DNA from: Haplomitrium mnioides
Lineage: Eukaryota; Marchantiophyta; Haplomitriopsida; Calobryales
Reading direction: 5' to 3'
NCBI GenBank assembly: GCA_049999725.1
Contig: JBNGIS010033716.1
Location: 1-64,000 of the forward strand
Length of the DNA stretch: 64,000 nucleotides
Part shown: positions 47,151 through 58,949 of the stretch, piece after piece
How positions within the stretch are numbered: position 1 is the stretch's first letter
Layout: every line of letters begins with the position of its first letter
Notes under the pieces: generated by a model
The model's database searches: none
Told to the model about the DNA's origin: nothing
What the model saw: only the letters and a program-made list of their open reading frames with translations
Program-made: the position numbers and the translations under genes

Positions 47151-49145
47151 GCACATTTAGATATCGGGTTAGCAGTAAACATCATAATTGCATCTACTAT
47201 AGAGTCTATTGGATACTCTTTATTGGCTTTGCACAAATCATCCCTCCTCCTTCGTCTTGTTGATGGTCGCAAGATTGCACCTCTGGGCATTCTTTGAAAC
47301 ATTCCTACTCTCTTTGCCGATTAGGAATATTTAGTTCATTACATTGTGATCAATACGCTCCAATAGAATCAGTATCCTCTTCTTCTTCATCGCCCTTGAC
47401 TCAAGCAAAGTAATGTCTAAATGTATTTTGCCATGGGAACGTTAGCCATCGGACTGCTTGACAAGATGGTAGTGTTGTCTCTTTACTCCAATGCTCCTCT
47501 TTTGATGACCACCAAACTGCATGAACTTTTTCACGATGTATTGTTTGTCAACCCCACCTCTTGATTTTTACTTCATGACTCTAATTCTTCACATGAGTCT
47601 GACTTTTTTGGTTCCCTCTTTACTTTCTATAACTTTGTGGGGGTCAAGTTTTTGGATATGTCTTTTGTCCCTAAACAACATAAAAGCTTGAAGGTTTATA
47701 ACTAGCTAGATCGTACCTCTCAACCCTCTTTTTTGGAACTCGTTATGTGCTACATTGGTGTTTTTACATGGGAATACGATGAGATGACTAGTATGTCCTC
47801 TTCCATCTACCAGTATCACATACAGCTTAAGCTCAATGCCAAACCCATACGACAATGCCTATATCTGCTCAACTCAAAGTGTAAAGAATAAGTCCAAGCC
47901 AATCTCACGAAGATGTTAAACGCTAACATTATATCATATGCAAGCTTAATTGATTGGGTTTCTCCTATTGTTGTTGTTCCTAAACCGGATGGTTTAGTTT
48001 GTGTCTATGGCGACTTCAAGAGACTTAATGTTGCAACTATTTTGGAACATTTTTCGATTCCTTTTATTGACACCATCCTTAACAATGTTACTAGACATTA
48101 ATGCTATAGCTTCCTTGATGGATTCTTAAGGCATAATCAAATTACCATCCACTCTAATTCTCATCCACTTACTACAGTTGCCACTCTTTGGGGATGTTAC
48201 TAGAACAACAAGTTAGGTTTTGACTTATGTAATGGCCTGAGCGCCTTCCAATGCATCATGATCATGGCCTTTGACTCCTTGCTGGATGGCCCTGATAAGT
48301 GCCTCAAAATTTATCTGGATGATTTTACGATTTTTAGCACCCAAGTTGATCATTTGAAACACTTAGAGGTTGTGTTCTTTTGTTGTTGGTAAATCAAGAT
48401 ATCTCTTAATCCCAAGAAATGCAAGTTCCTTGCCCTTGCTAGAGCTCTCCTTGGTCATATTGCCTTTCTTGCCCCACAAACAATGAAACAACTTCAACAC
48501 TTCTTAGGTAAGTGAGTGTATTTTAGATGATATTATAAGCATTATGCTCACGTTGCTTCCCCCCTTTATTCCTTTACCCAACATGACATCCCCTTCATCT
48601 GGTCAGATGATTGTCAACACGCTTTTTAGACGGTCAAGGGAATTCTTGCATCTCTCTCTTTTTTTTGTCTCCCATTGACTGGACGTTTTCTTTTCTTGTC
48701 ATGGTTGACACCTCCTCCACCGCCACTAGTATTGTGTTTGCTCAGATGCAAGAGAACAAAGAATGCCCAATCAATTATGTAGGTAAACACTTCAGCCTAG
48801 CCGAACAAAATTACTCTGTCACGGAGAGAGAAGCATTAGGCATGATCCACGTTGTTCAGAAGTTCTGGCACTACCTCCTTGGTTATAAGTTCATATTTAT
48901 TGTAGATTATGACTCTCTTAAATATACTGTTAACAAGTCTGATCTCACAAGTCACATAGCCCATTGGGTTTTGCTACTCCAAGAATTCACGTTTACCGTC
49001 CAAGTTTTCCCTCATCTTAAACACATCAATTGTGATCTCTTGTCTAGAGTTCATGGTGACCTTGATCTTATGTCACTTGATGACACTTTTCCCAACTTAT
49101 GGGTATCACACATAGCTCCCATATTCTCTATTAACCCTATTTTTT
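47151..49145 (+). pseudogene. Family 2 protease-RT-RNase H
   Basis: After a protease-like segment (LDIGLAVNIIIAS near 47157) come the RT motifs: WEYDEMTSMSSSIYQY near 47770, MLNANIISYASLIDWVSPIVVVPKPDG near 47913-47990, DFKRLN near 48010, CYSFLDGF near 48103, FDLCNGLSAFQCIMIMAFDSLLDG near 48220-48290 and the catalytic KIYLDDFTIFS near 48305-48340. RNase H follows (PINYVGKHFSLAEQNYSVTEREALGMIHVVQKFWHYLLG near 48765-48890). The FLDGF and YLDDF forms resemble Tat/Athila rather than chromovirus RT. Several stops interrupt it (for example 48099, 48204, 48388). Confidence 0.85.
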
Positions 49146-49156
49146 AGCACCTCTTA

Positions 49157-50280
49157 GTGCAATTGGCTTATCATTTGTGGTACAATCGGCTTATTCTATT
49201 CTTAACATCTGACATTTTGCCATCGGATCTGACCACAAACCAAATTTGCTCATTTGTCCAATCCACTTCCCCATATACCATCGTTTCAGGTTTGGTATAT
49301 CAAATCGATGAAGATGGAGTCATGCATAGATGTTTGATCCCCTTCTTGATCACTCAAGTTTTGCACGGTTGCCACACTTGTGCTTGTAATGGACATTTTG
49401 TTGGAAAGACTGCATCTTTAAAAGTTTTATGTTCTCGCTATTAGTGGTCATTTCCTTTAGATGCATATATATTTACAAGGTCATGTGATGCATGACAAAG
49501 AACTGGTCACCCTACAAAGGCATATGAAATGCCATTGTACCCGATCCTTCCTATATTGGCTTTTGAAAAATGGGGTCTTGACTTTGTCGGTCTGATAACT
49601 CCTCTTTCTCGTAGTCGCCATAACTAGTGCATCCTTGCTGCTACGGATTACGTCACTAAATGGGCTGAAACAATAGCACTCCTTGTTGACAATGCTATTT
49701 TCGTTGCTTCTTTCCTTTACTCTCTCATTCTCACCTACTGCAGATGTCCATCGAAGATTGTTAGTGATGACGGTACACACTTTCTCAATGAGGTGATTTC
49801 AGCCTTCACAAAACAATATTTGATTTGCTATCATACCTTGGCTTCTTACCATCCTCAAGCCAATGACCAAGCTGAGTCAACCAACAAGACCTTCAAGGTC
49901 ATTCTTACTAAAACAGTATCAACACATCGCTTTGACTCAGATGAATACTTGCATGCAATTTTATGAGCCTATCACTCTATGACCAAGTCTACCATAGGTT
50001 ACACTCCCTTTCATTTAGTCTATGGTCAAGAAGCCTTGCTTCCGTTAGAAATCCAAGTTCCTTATCTACATATTGCCATTGCCCACCGTCTGAGTCCAAT
50101 TGAATCCTTGCAACACCGATTGGCAACTCTCAAACAACTCACTGAAACCAAAGTTCATGCTAATGCCTTGCGGTTTGCCCACCAGTTACAAGTCAAAGAC
50201 CATCATGACAGACACATACAAGATAGATCTTTTCATATGCATGACTTAGTCCTTGTTTTTTATATGCGATTTATTTGATT
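49157..50280 (+). pseudogene. Family 2 integrase
   Basis: All three catalytic acidic positions are visible: WGLDFVGL near 49570, IVSDDGTHFLNEV near 49758-49795 and SYHPQANDQAESTNKTFKVIL near 49845-49905. ATDYVTKWAETIAL near 49640 and the C-terminal STIGYTPFHLVYGQEALLPLEIQVP (49985-50065) are typical of Tat/Athila-type integrases. No chromodomain follows. Stops at 49441 and 49965 and frame changes near 49480 make it non-functional as it stands. Confidence 0.87.
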
Positions 50281-50610
50281 TGCTCTTAAGTTCACTGCTC
50301 ACTAATTAGATCCCTATAGAGTGATTGCGTCTAGTCTCACAATAATTTGAGCCTCAAAACGCTTGACAAAACCTCCTTTGCAGCCCAAATGAACACCAAT
50401 TGGGTTAAACTTTACTATGTGTGATTTTCTTCTTGTTTTATTTCTATCAGGTTTTTTTTTTGTTCACTTGTTATTTCAATTTCATTTTTGTCTTGGCAAT
50501 CCATTTGGCTTGTTTTGCACCCGGTCCCATTGTTCCTCTTCCTCATATTTTTGTTCTTATTTGTAAAGTTAAAACTTTGCATATGACACTCAAGCTTAAA
50601 TCGAAGGATT
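50281..50610. other. Family 2 pol tail and 3' non-coding region
   Basis: Decayed end of pol (KPPLQPK...GLNFTMC near 50370-50420) followed by T-rich sequence up to the LTR. No convincing polypurine tract; aaatcgaagga (near 50598-50608) is the nearest purine run. Confidence 0.5.
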
Positions 50611-52870
50611 TGTTGTGACAAAAGGTTGAGAAGAAATGTGCTATAGAAGAAGTATGGAAGACATGGAAAGAAGCCCATTGAATCTACATTGACGTATTTA
50701 CAAAAGAATTAGCTCTATATTAGAGAATTTGCAAGGGAATGAGATCTTCATCAAAGTATCTTCAAAGGAACAAGATCTACATCGACATGCTATCGACTCC
50801 TCAACATCTTTGGCAAACAAGAAAATAAGATTGATTTTATAGTGTTGTTATGTTTTAGAATATATTTCAATTAATGTTTAAATGAGAAGTATAGGTACGT
50901 GCGAACCAACTCTGATCAAGAAGCATACTATTAAGAAAGTCAAGAAAAATAGTTTATCTAAATATGGTGAGAAAATTCTAGGAAGAAGTTGTGGGATGGT
51001 TTTATGTGCTTTCATTCTGTGGGTTGTTTAGTAGTATGTCTTATATGTTTGTAATTATGAAGTCAAGTAACCACCTATGGAGTGCAAAAGAAGACCCAAA
51101 AATCAGGTTCATCAACGATTGATACTTGGTTAAGGTACATGTCAGCATCAAGAAGATGGAAATAGGGATACTAGACAAGGAAGATAGTGAAGAATTGATG
51201 AAGAAAATCCAAGAGTGTTCGAATGGACGGTGTAGCGGGAAAATATTTTCCTTTTGAGAATTGAGCATCGCAAAGAAATGTCAGCAAGAACTGGCTCTCT
51301 CACATGCTATTAAGATATGGAATTGAAATGTAGAGAATGGGTTCCCATGGTGCGTGCTAAGAGGAATTGAAGAAGTTTTGTGGAGATTGGGAGGCAAGTT
51401 TGATCATACATATGTTCGGGTTGTTATTTGGTTGTAATTCTGAGTACTAGAACATTTGTTGATGGGAACCAAGAGAGAGTAAGTGAAAATCATAAAAAGG
51501 GAAGTTTGATCCTATAAGCTAGAGATGATGTGGTGCTGAATTTGTTGGGAAGAATATATGTATCGGCCTCTTGTACAGTTCTCATGGAGGGCTTGTGTTG
51601 TCGACATACTTCTTCAAAGTTATTGAGTTGTTCCGATGGTGACACTCCCATTGCATGGTTGAGGTACTAATATGTGTGTGTGTGTGTGTGTGTGTGTTTG
51701 TTCCCCTCTTTCTATCGGTGCGTCTACTTATATGTCATGTATTTTTCTTTTACAAGATTGATTTGAATGTTGAAGCTAGTAACAGAAAGCCACCCACATA
51801 GAAATGGGGCCTACCTTTTTATTTTTACTTGTTTTGTCCTAGTGCTTATTCTCTATGTAGGATCAAAGCATAAGAAAATGGACTCAATATGTAAGAAAGA
51901 GTCTTGCTTCGTGTGGTGTATTGCCTTTGTTCTGTGCTTGTAAGGGGTTTCTTTGTTTTCTGTTGATTCCAACCTTAGTTGCACAAACTAAGTTATCGAC
52001 CATTGGATTTGTCATGTTGGTTGGTTAGTTGAGCTTTAGTAGCAGATTTCTTAAGATTATGAATCGCTGAGTCTTCAGCATATGTATCATCTTCTATGAG
52101 TAAAGAGTCATAGTTGTCCCACTCGTGGTTGTTACTTGTGTATTATTGTTAGTCACACTCTCATTTACAATTGAAAACACTAGTCATAGCCACGTCTATG
52201 AAGATTATTCCTTTGGCTCCCTTCATCTTGAATTGCCCAAGTTTCTTCGCAGATATCTGTTCATTACGTTTCATTGGGAAACTATCTCACTACACTTGTC
52301 TTTTATCCCTAGGTCACACGTCGTTCTTCTTTTTACCCAACGGCTCTGACACCTCTTCGACTAGGTCTGCGACCACTTGTTCCCCTCTTTACCCTTTGGT
52401 CCATCCTTCTAGTCGGTCTTTTGCCGCCACGCGATGCCATTTTCAACTGGGAAGTTGGAATGTCACTCTCAACAACCATACCCATGATGTCACCCCTTGA
52501 CTTGATAGTTTCCTCCATGCTTTGTTTTTAGTGTCTAATAATATCCATCGGTCAAAGCTGCTAGTTGGTTCTTCCTTTTAAACTCTAGTCTATAACTCTA
52601 CCCGGGTGGTATCTCCATTCCATTGGAGTCCATGCTTCATCCATTGTCTCCGTTTCATCGGAGTCACTGCTTTGCCTCTTACCTTCCATCTGTTGGAATC
52701 ACTGTTTCATCCATACCCAAAATATCAAAGTTTCTATTTCGCCACTTATCCATGATATTGGCATTGCCATTTCTATCCTTTGCCGATTCCTCACAGTTTC
52801 CATTTCACCTTGTCGAGGAATCATCTGAAACATTGTTTCATCTACTGCTTTCTTGGAGTCGTTGTTTCAC
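50611..52870 (+). repeat. Family 2 3' LTR
   Basis: It starts near TGTTGTGACAAAAGG and matches the 5' LTR parts 37729-39401 and 42449-42800 in order, without the GC-rich insertion. That makes it the empty-site reference for that insertion. The right end is uncertain (52850-52950), because the 5' copy is deleted beyond the equivalent of about 52670. The long LTR (about 2.2 kb) fits a Tat/Athila-like element. Confidence 0.78.
51671..51698 (+). repeat. (TG)n microsatellite
   Basis: About 12 TG units inside the 3' LTR. The equivalent place in the 5' LTR (38760-38772) has only tgtgtatgtgt, so it expanded after the copies separated. Confidence 0.9.
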
Positions 52871-53639
52871 CAAATCTTGATCTATCAATTTTGCACTTGT
52901 ATCTGTACAAGCATAACGAAGTACTTTTGAAGACTAGATTTTGACGCCGAGAACCCGATCCTTACGACCTTGGTATCCATTAGAACCCATGGGTCCAATC
53001 GCACCCCTTCAGGATAGCTCCTTAGGCATTCACCCCCTCTCCTACTGTATTGTGAGTAGAATTCCCTTCCAATTAGTAAGGTGCATGCAAAATGCTGAAA
53101 GGATTTAGAGCTCTAAAGTCTTATAATTGCCCTACGTTCACCTTCTAGAACAATTCACATTCGCATCTCAATATGATTCATCACCCGTAGGAATATTCCC
53201 ACTAACTTATATTGATGTTGATATTGCTTTTGATCCTATGTTCCCATATGATTAGTTATTGTTTCCAATAATCCTATATGTACATAAGATCAGTTATTGT
53301 TTTTTTGAATTTTATGCAAGCATAAAGCCCAAGTTAGCATTGAAATCGAAGTTCTAGTTTGTGACCTCAAAGACACAAATCTTGTTTTTCTACTTTCAAA
53401 ACTTTTGCTTATTTAAAGTCAAAGACAAGTATCTATTGTGAGTGTTATTGAGATTTTCCTATACTTAAATAGTATAAAGTACATTTTTAATCTTTGTTTA
53501 ATTTTAACTCTGCTATCCAAACATTTGCTAAAGTTGATTTGAATATTTTTAGCGCCTCATGCTATCTTTTGACATTCAAAACATCAAGACATATTTTATT
53601 GAACTATTTTTATCTCTTTGGTGCTTTGTGATGATGGAG
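52871..53639. other. No recognisable feature
   Basis: Sequence between the family 2 LTR and the DUF7869-like pseudogene. It may hold the decayed upstream part of that gene, but I see no motif I can name. Confidence 0.4.
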
Positions 53640-55130
53640 TCAAATATAATTGCCAATTGTTTCTTCATCGTGACCAATAAGTGAAAGAAAGAACAAAACT
53701 TGCAAACCATCGAAGAAACTCTTATGCCGATGGTCAAAAATACTTAGGAGTTGTGATTGATGAAATGGATCAAAAGAAAGCAACCATACCACATTGGCCT
53801 TCGCCACCAAAAACATCAATAGAAATTATTTGGTGGGTGTGCATGTTGTTGGTGCTTTAATATTCAATCATGCTCTTTCTTTAAGAGTCTTTTTAACCTA
53901 CAAAAACTTGAGAAACGACTTGAATTTGACAATTATGGAGCTCAATAGAATATTATGTGACTTTGAATTGTCGTTGCTTCTGACTTTGTATCTTGAGTTA
54001 CATAATACAACATGAGAGAATAAGAATTCCATCTTATTTGGATATCTTAGTCTCATTATTGCCAAGAATGTTTTCCAAAAAATCAAGGTGAGATTCCTCA
54101 TGGTTGGCCATACTCATAATCAAACCGATCAAATTTTCATAAAATTCTTGAAATGTTTGAAACATGTCAAAGCTTTCACAATTATGAGTCTTAGCAAGGC
54201 GCTACAACTGTCTTATAATCTTAAATGTCAGGTATCTTTTTTTATGGAAACTTGGGACTTCAAATTTTTTTTGCAACAACATCCCTCTCTCGTTCAAAGG
54301 ATACATGATATTACCTTTAATCAGCAATTCAAGTTCAAGTTGAGTGATTCAAAGGCAACGATTTGGAGCAAACAATTTTCAACATATGAAGTTTGGTTAC
54401 CTCCAAATGGTGTTTGTCAACTGAAGTGCCTACCTGAAGTGGACAAAGAAACTTTGAGTTCAATGTTGATTCCTCTCAAGGGATATTATGAAATCAAATG
54501 ATCTCAAAAGGAAGAAAGAGAAGTTGACGTAGAGAAAGTCGTCTTTGCAATAAGGGACAATATAAGAGAGATGTGCTACAAGTTCTTTACAAATTCTGAT
54601 TTTCAGTGATGGAATGACTTTTGTCTTGCCCAACAAAAGATTGTAGCTTACATCCTTGAAAGAAAAAAAATGAAGACTCAAAGCAGAATTCACCTTTCCA
54701 CCTTCACAACTAGCAAATACTTGTAATGATTCTCAAGAGATGCTCAAGAGACCCAAAAAAGACGTTCCAATAGAACATATGCTTTCTACATGTTGAGAAA
54801 TCTATGATGGAGCCTGTAGACTACTAGAAGTAACTCTCTCACATAACACCCGATATGAGTACATATTTGGCAACCTATATGAGGTAAAGAATAGAATGTT
54901 TATTTGTGTTGTTGCATCACTCAATCCAAAGAGCATATCATTTTGGATTGTCAAAGTACTCAAAGTTTTCTCATTTGATAAGGAAGAAACTCCCAACCCA
55001 AAATAAGTACATGTTCAATGTGAGGTTGAGTAAGCATTTTTTGGACAATACTTTCCAAAACAAATAGCAGCAACAAAAGGAAAACACAAATCCAAGTTAC
55101 GTATTGATGTATTGATGTAATACAAATCAC
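53640..55130 (+). pseudogene. DUF7869-type transposase-like pseudogene
   Basis: From memory of the family, DUF7869 proteins share a fixed order: an IDGMDQ-type motif, a DN..ENKN motif, then VGHTHEDIDQ. The order is seen here: VVIDEMDQKKATIPHW (53750-53797), VHVVGALIFNHALSLRVF (near 53840-53890), LYLELHNTT*ENKNSILFGYLSLIIAKNVF (53988-54075) and FLMVGHTHNQTDQIF (54094-54138), followed by a conserved-looking C-terminal part (WDFKFFL near 54255; LDCQS/SFWIVKV near 54930; VHVQCEVE near 55008). Damage is light: one frameshift near 53800 and a TGA at 54013, then an open frame to 54501; more stops follow. The invariant acidic residues suggest a nuclease-like fold, but function is unproven. The N-terminal part is not identified. 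It is flanked by repeats (52870, 55690). Confidence 0.7.
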
Positions 55131-55689
55131 AATTTTGTCTTTTGATTTTTTTTTTTCTCACTCAAAACAACTAATTGAGGAAAACCACTCTAGCTATTAT
55201 TAAATTAAATCTATTTGAGTATGAAAGAGAAAAAGCAATCAATCTTGATGTGTTTGAAAGATATTCAATCAATGTTATTAACACTAAGTCAAACCATATT
55301 AATCTTGATGAATATTCTCAAGCTGAATCCGAAGAAGTCCACACGAGTGACTAAATTCATTTAGAAACCTCATTGTATATTGCAATTAAGTTTATTTTTT
55401 ATAAAGTACATGAGAATGATATCAAGAAATTTCTTGAATTTATATGCCACCTTAAACTTTTTAGTATAAAATATTCCAAGTTTATTTTTTTCTTTTGTGA
55501 ATGAAACTTAAACATTTAATTATTGTTTTTATTTGGTTTGTGAAACATTTTCTCATCCAAAATGAAACTATATTTTTTTCCTTCTTTATTGTTTGCTAGA
55601 AAAGTTTAATATTTTGGCATTACTCATGCGTCTGTCTAAATTGACTACTTGATCTTTTGCTTATAATGACTTTGATGTAAAACTTGAAA
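55131..55689. other. No recognisable feature
   Basis: AT-rich sequence after the pseudogene, with no domain or repeat match. Confidence 0.45.
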
Positions 55690-57260
55690 CTTTTAATGTG
55701 TTTAGGAATTTGAGTTTAAAGTCTATGCGCATAGGAATCCAAACTCAGTATCTAAACACTCGGCAATAAAGACTATGTTGAACGTAGGCTTTAAGTTCCA
55801 TAGTAGAGTCTTTGTGCGTATGAAGTTTTGACTTGCGCATCAAAGTCTATACGAGCATAGGGTTCAGACTTCTACATCCGAGTATAGATGTGCTTAAGGT
55901 TTTGTTTTTCACAATGAACTCTAGGCACGCTTAAGATTCTGTTTTTTGATTTGAAATCTAAAAGTAGAAGGGTACAAAACTCTACAACTTATGGGCACAT
56001 AGACTTTGGTGTGGAGTGTTCAGATGTTGAGCTCAAGTTCTTATGCGCGCATTGACTTTGGTGTGGAAGTCCAAGCTTTCCACACGTGCTAACTCTAATA
56101 TAAAACCCTCAACCTTCTACATACAAAGACTATCGCATAGAACTTAGATTCTACACCACTCTAAGACTCTATAATTATAGAACTTAAAACCTTTTTGTTT
56201 GGTAGACTCTGGTCCAAAACTTGAAGATGTTGCTTGTTTACACTCTGAAATAAATCTCTAAAGCCACATCCCTTTTGATTTTGAACTATAACTCCTTTGC
56301 GTATATGATTCTTTGAATTATAAAAGGTTTTTAATTGATGAAACCTTCTAAAATATGCCCATTTCAACCTTTGCGCTAATAGATGTTGAGCTACAAAAGA
56401 AAGCTTCTTTCTTGTTTGAACTTGAAAATAAAGCTCTAAAATGCATGCAATCTTTCATTTTGTTTGTGATTGAGCCTTACGACTCCAAACTCATTCCTTT
56501 GACTTCTAGTTCGCTTGAGTTTTTTCCTCATGTTTTCTATTTTCTTTTAAGTTTTAAAAAGCACCATATCTATGTGCACATAGAGTTTGTGCAACCAAAC
56601 TTATTTCAAAATAACTTATTCTGACGTATATTTCAATTTTTGGGCTTAGAAATGTAGTCAATGATAAATGCAGTTTCTTGTGAAAACACACCATAATTTT
56701 TATACTTTTCATCAATTTTGAGATTTCCAATATTTTCATAAAAACTAAGAATATCATTCAATTTTGCATAATGAATTGATTCTTGCTCTATTATCCTTGT
56801 TAAAACAATAAAAAATAAAGCTAAAAAACCTATGTAGTTTTTGCTTTGAAAAAATAACCTCATTTTCTATATTTTTAAGCTTAAAAACTGCATTTTTCTT
56901 GAAATTTTTTTCCAGTTTTGAGTAGCTTGTTTAGGGCTCAAAGTAGCGGTTCAGGTTCTATGCTTTACACAATGGTCTTTGTATGTACAAGGTTCAAGGT
57001 TCTATGTGAAAGTCAAAGATTCATATGCGCAAATGAATCATAACTCAAAATCAAAAAGGCTAAAGCAACCAAATAAGTAATGGGTTTAGAGATTTGCTTG
57101 AGAGTCTAAATATGCAAAGTGCTTCAAGCTTTAGACTAGAGTCTTTATGAAGACTGGGTTCTAAGTTCCACATCAGAGTCTTTGAGGGGTTTAGGTTCTA
57201 AGTTCTACACGATAGTCTTTGTATGTACAAGGTTCAAGGTTCCGTATGAGAGTCCAAGTA
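55690..57260. repeat. Degenerate short-repeat region
   Basis: Variants of a phrase (gttctaagttc(c/t)acac..agagtctttg / tatgtacaaggttcaaggttc) recur at 55700-56180 on both strands and at 56950-57250. The copies near 56985 and 57225 are nearly identical for 20 bases or more. Period is roughly 60 bp but irregular. The dispersed repeat C copy (56470-56900) sits in the middle. Confidence 0.7.
56470..56900 (+). repeat. Dispersed repeat C, copy 2
   Basis: Inverted match to 37250-37728 over about 430 bp with roughly four of five bases shared by eye. No conserved reading frame between the copies. Confidence 0.85.
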
Positions 57261-57267
57261 TGTATAA

Positions 57268-57653
57268 TGTAATAGTGCAAGTATAAGGTAGTACTATTTA
57301 CAAGAAAATATGGAGGAGTGAAGGAAGAGGTAGAGAAACACTTTTAAGGTTAAGATAAGATTACTTGCCTTCAAAGTTACTTTTAGTAGAGAGTCGCTTT
57401 TAGGGTTGAAATTAGAAGTGACTTGTAAGCAAATAAAGAAGGATAACACCCTCTTCTCTTCTATGTATAAATAGAAGGGCTTCTTAGCCCCACTTCTCAT
57501 TCTGGAATTCCTCTCAATTCAGTTTAGCTCTTTGGTTGCTTGGCTTTGGCTAGCATTCTTGGCTTTGGTTTGCTTATTGGTCTTGAGTTGTGTAGCTTTA
57601 GAGCTATCTTGAAGTGCTACTTATTTGGAAGTTGGTACTTGAGTTCTTTTACA
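57268..57653 (+). repeat. 5' LTR of chromovirus copy 5
   Basis: It starts TGTAATAGTGCAAG and ends GAGTTCTTTTACA, 386 bp, with the TATA segment TGTATAAATAGAAGGG near 57463 and the GGGCTTCTTAGCCC hairpin just after. Confidence 0.9.
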
Positions 57654-57654
57654 T

Positions 57655-57667
57655 TGGTAGTAGAGCC
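57655..57667 (+). other. Primer-binding site of chromovirus copy 5
   Basis: TGGTAGTAGAGCC directly follows the LTR; it differs from the initiator-Met site TGGTATCAGAGCC at two positions. Confidence 0.8.
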
Positions 57668-57684
57668 ACGGTTCTTTTTGGTGG

Positions 57685-58345
57685 AATGGAGAATCACGAA
57701 GCAAGATGCAAACGACGCAACAAAAAATTGAACATCTTTCTCCATCTTTTAGAAGCTCAAATGCAAATGTGGAAGAGGGCACACTTTCAAGAAGAAGAAA
57801 TTCATATGCAATTTCCCAAAACCAAGAGTATATGATGGGAAGACGGTTCATGGTGCATGTGAGAATTTCTTGTTCGATTGCAAACAATATTTTGAGGCTA
57901 CCAACATTAGATATGATGGTCAAAGAATTCTATTTGTTGCAAGTCAATTCAAAGGAGTGGCAAAAACTTGGTGGAGATATCAAATTGAACAAGCTCAATG
58001 TGGATTTATCACTCCAATTGCTTCCTAGCAAGAGTTCAAAGAAGCCGTGAATCTAAGATTTAGGGTTTTGAATGCTCTAAAGGTGGCAAGAGATCACTTG
58101 GCAGAATTGAAGCAACTTGGTATAGTAAAAAGCTATGTCACGCAATGTCAGAATATCATTATGCAAATTTTTAATATAGGTGAGGGAGAAGCTTTAGATC
58201 GCTTTGTTTGATGATTGAAGCCTCACACTAGAATGGAAGTGCAATGAGAGAGCCCGCTCAACTAGAAAAAGAAATACGCATTGCTGAACAATACGACTCA
58301 TTGCTAGCAACTACCAAAGCTAAGCCACGATCACAACAAGTTTTA
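57685..58345 (+). pseudogene. Chromovirus copy 5 gag, cut by copia B
   Basis: Gag remnant parallel to 29269-29890: an acidic start (EEE near 57790), FDCKQYFEATNIRYDGQRILFVASQFKGVAKTWWRYQIEQAQCGF (57875-58005), EFKEAVNLRFRVLNALKVARDHLAELKQLG (58030-58120) and a MREPAQLEKE-like region near 58245. It is better kept in the middle than the complete element, with fewer stops, but has frameshifts near 57840 and 58210-58240. It ends at 58345 where the copia B LTR begins, so the rest of the element probably lies beyond the window. Confidence 0.85.
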
Positions 58346-58618
58346 TGTTGAGCGTTAAGCCTATTAGCTCATGCAATCCAAACAAAGAATATGAAAACAT
58401 ATGAAGTACAAGCATCAACTCTTCTTCTCCTTCTCTTCTCTCTCTTCAATCTCTCAATCTCATATATCTCATAATGTTGTACAAAGGTAATAGGAATGTA
58501 AGGTAATATGCTAATCATATAGTATTAGCACTAACTCTAATCCTAATCACAGAGTCTAATCATAAGTTAAGAACTAATGCAATATTAGCCTAATCATCTT
58601 ACTAAATGTATTATAATG
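58346..58618 (-). repeat. 3' LTR of copia B
   Basis: On the plus strand it starts TGTTGAGCGTTAAGCC, i.e. the minus strand ends CTCAACA. The other boundary is set by the purine tract; the expected TG start there reads CA-T (mutated). 273 bp, similar in size to copia A's 256-bp LTR and sharing the attagctcat block. Confidence 0.72.
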
Positions 58619-58629
58619 CTCCCCATTGG
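58619..58629 (-). other. Polypurine tract of copia B
   Basis: The minus strand reads CCAATGGGGAG directly before the LTR. Confidence 0.6.
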
Positions 58630-58949
58630 TTATAACATAGGGAATGTTGTAACCACACGTAAGATAGATATGAAAACTATGAGAAAATACCACCAATACT
58701 CTAAAATAAATCCATATGAATATAAAGGTGTTGTCTCATTAAACCACTCTAGTACTCCAACGAGGGAAAGAGTACAACCACCATCTATAAATGGATATAG
58801 AAGTCATATAGTGACCGAAAGAGAGAAGTAATAATAAGAAAATTGGCTATAGGCCAAATAGACAATCTAAAAATGATGATGATATGAAACTTGAAAAAGA
58901 TAACGTGAGAAAAAACTAGAATATAAAGATATATCAAAGATAAAAATAA

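Noticed and set aside
52940-52965. ttgacgccgagaacccgatcc as a family 2 primer-binding site
   Set aside because: It is reminiscent of TGGCGCC-type primer sites, but it lies after the 3' LTR, where no primer site is expected, unless another tandem copy follows; no coding sequence supports that.
53898-54101. Minus-strand open frame opposite the DUF7869-like pseudogene
   Set aside because: The plus strand carries the ordered family motifs; the minus-strand frame has none.
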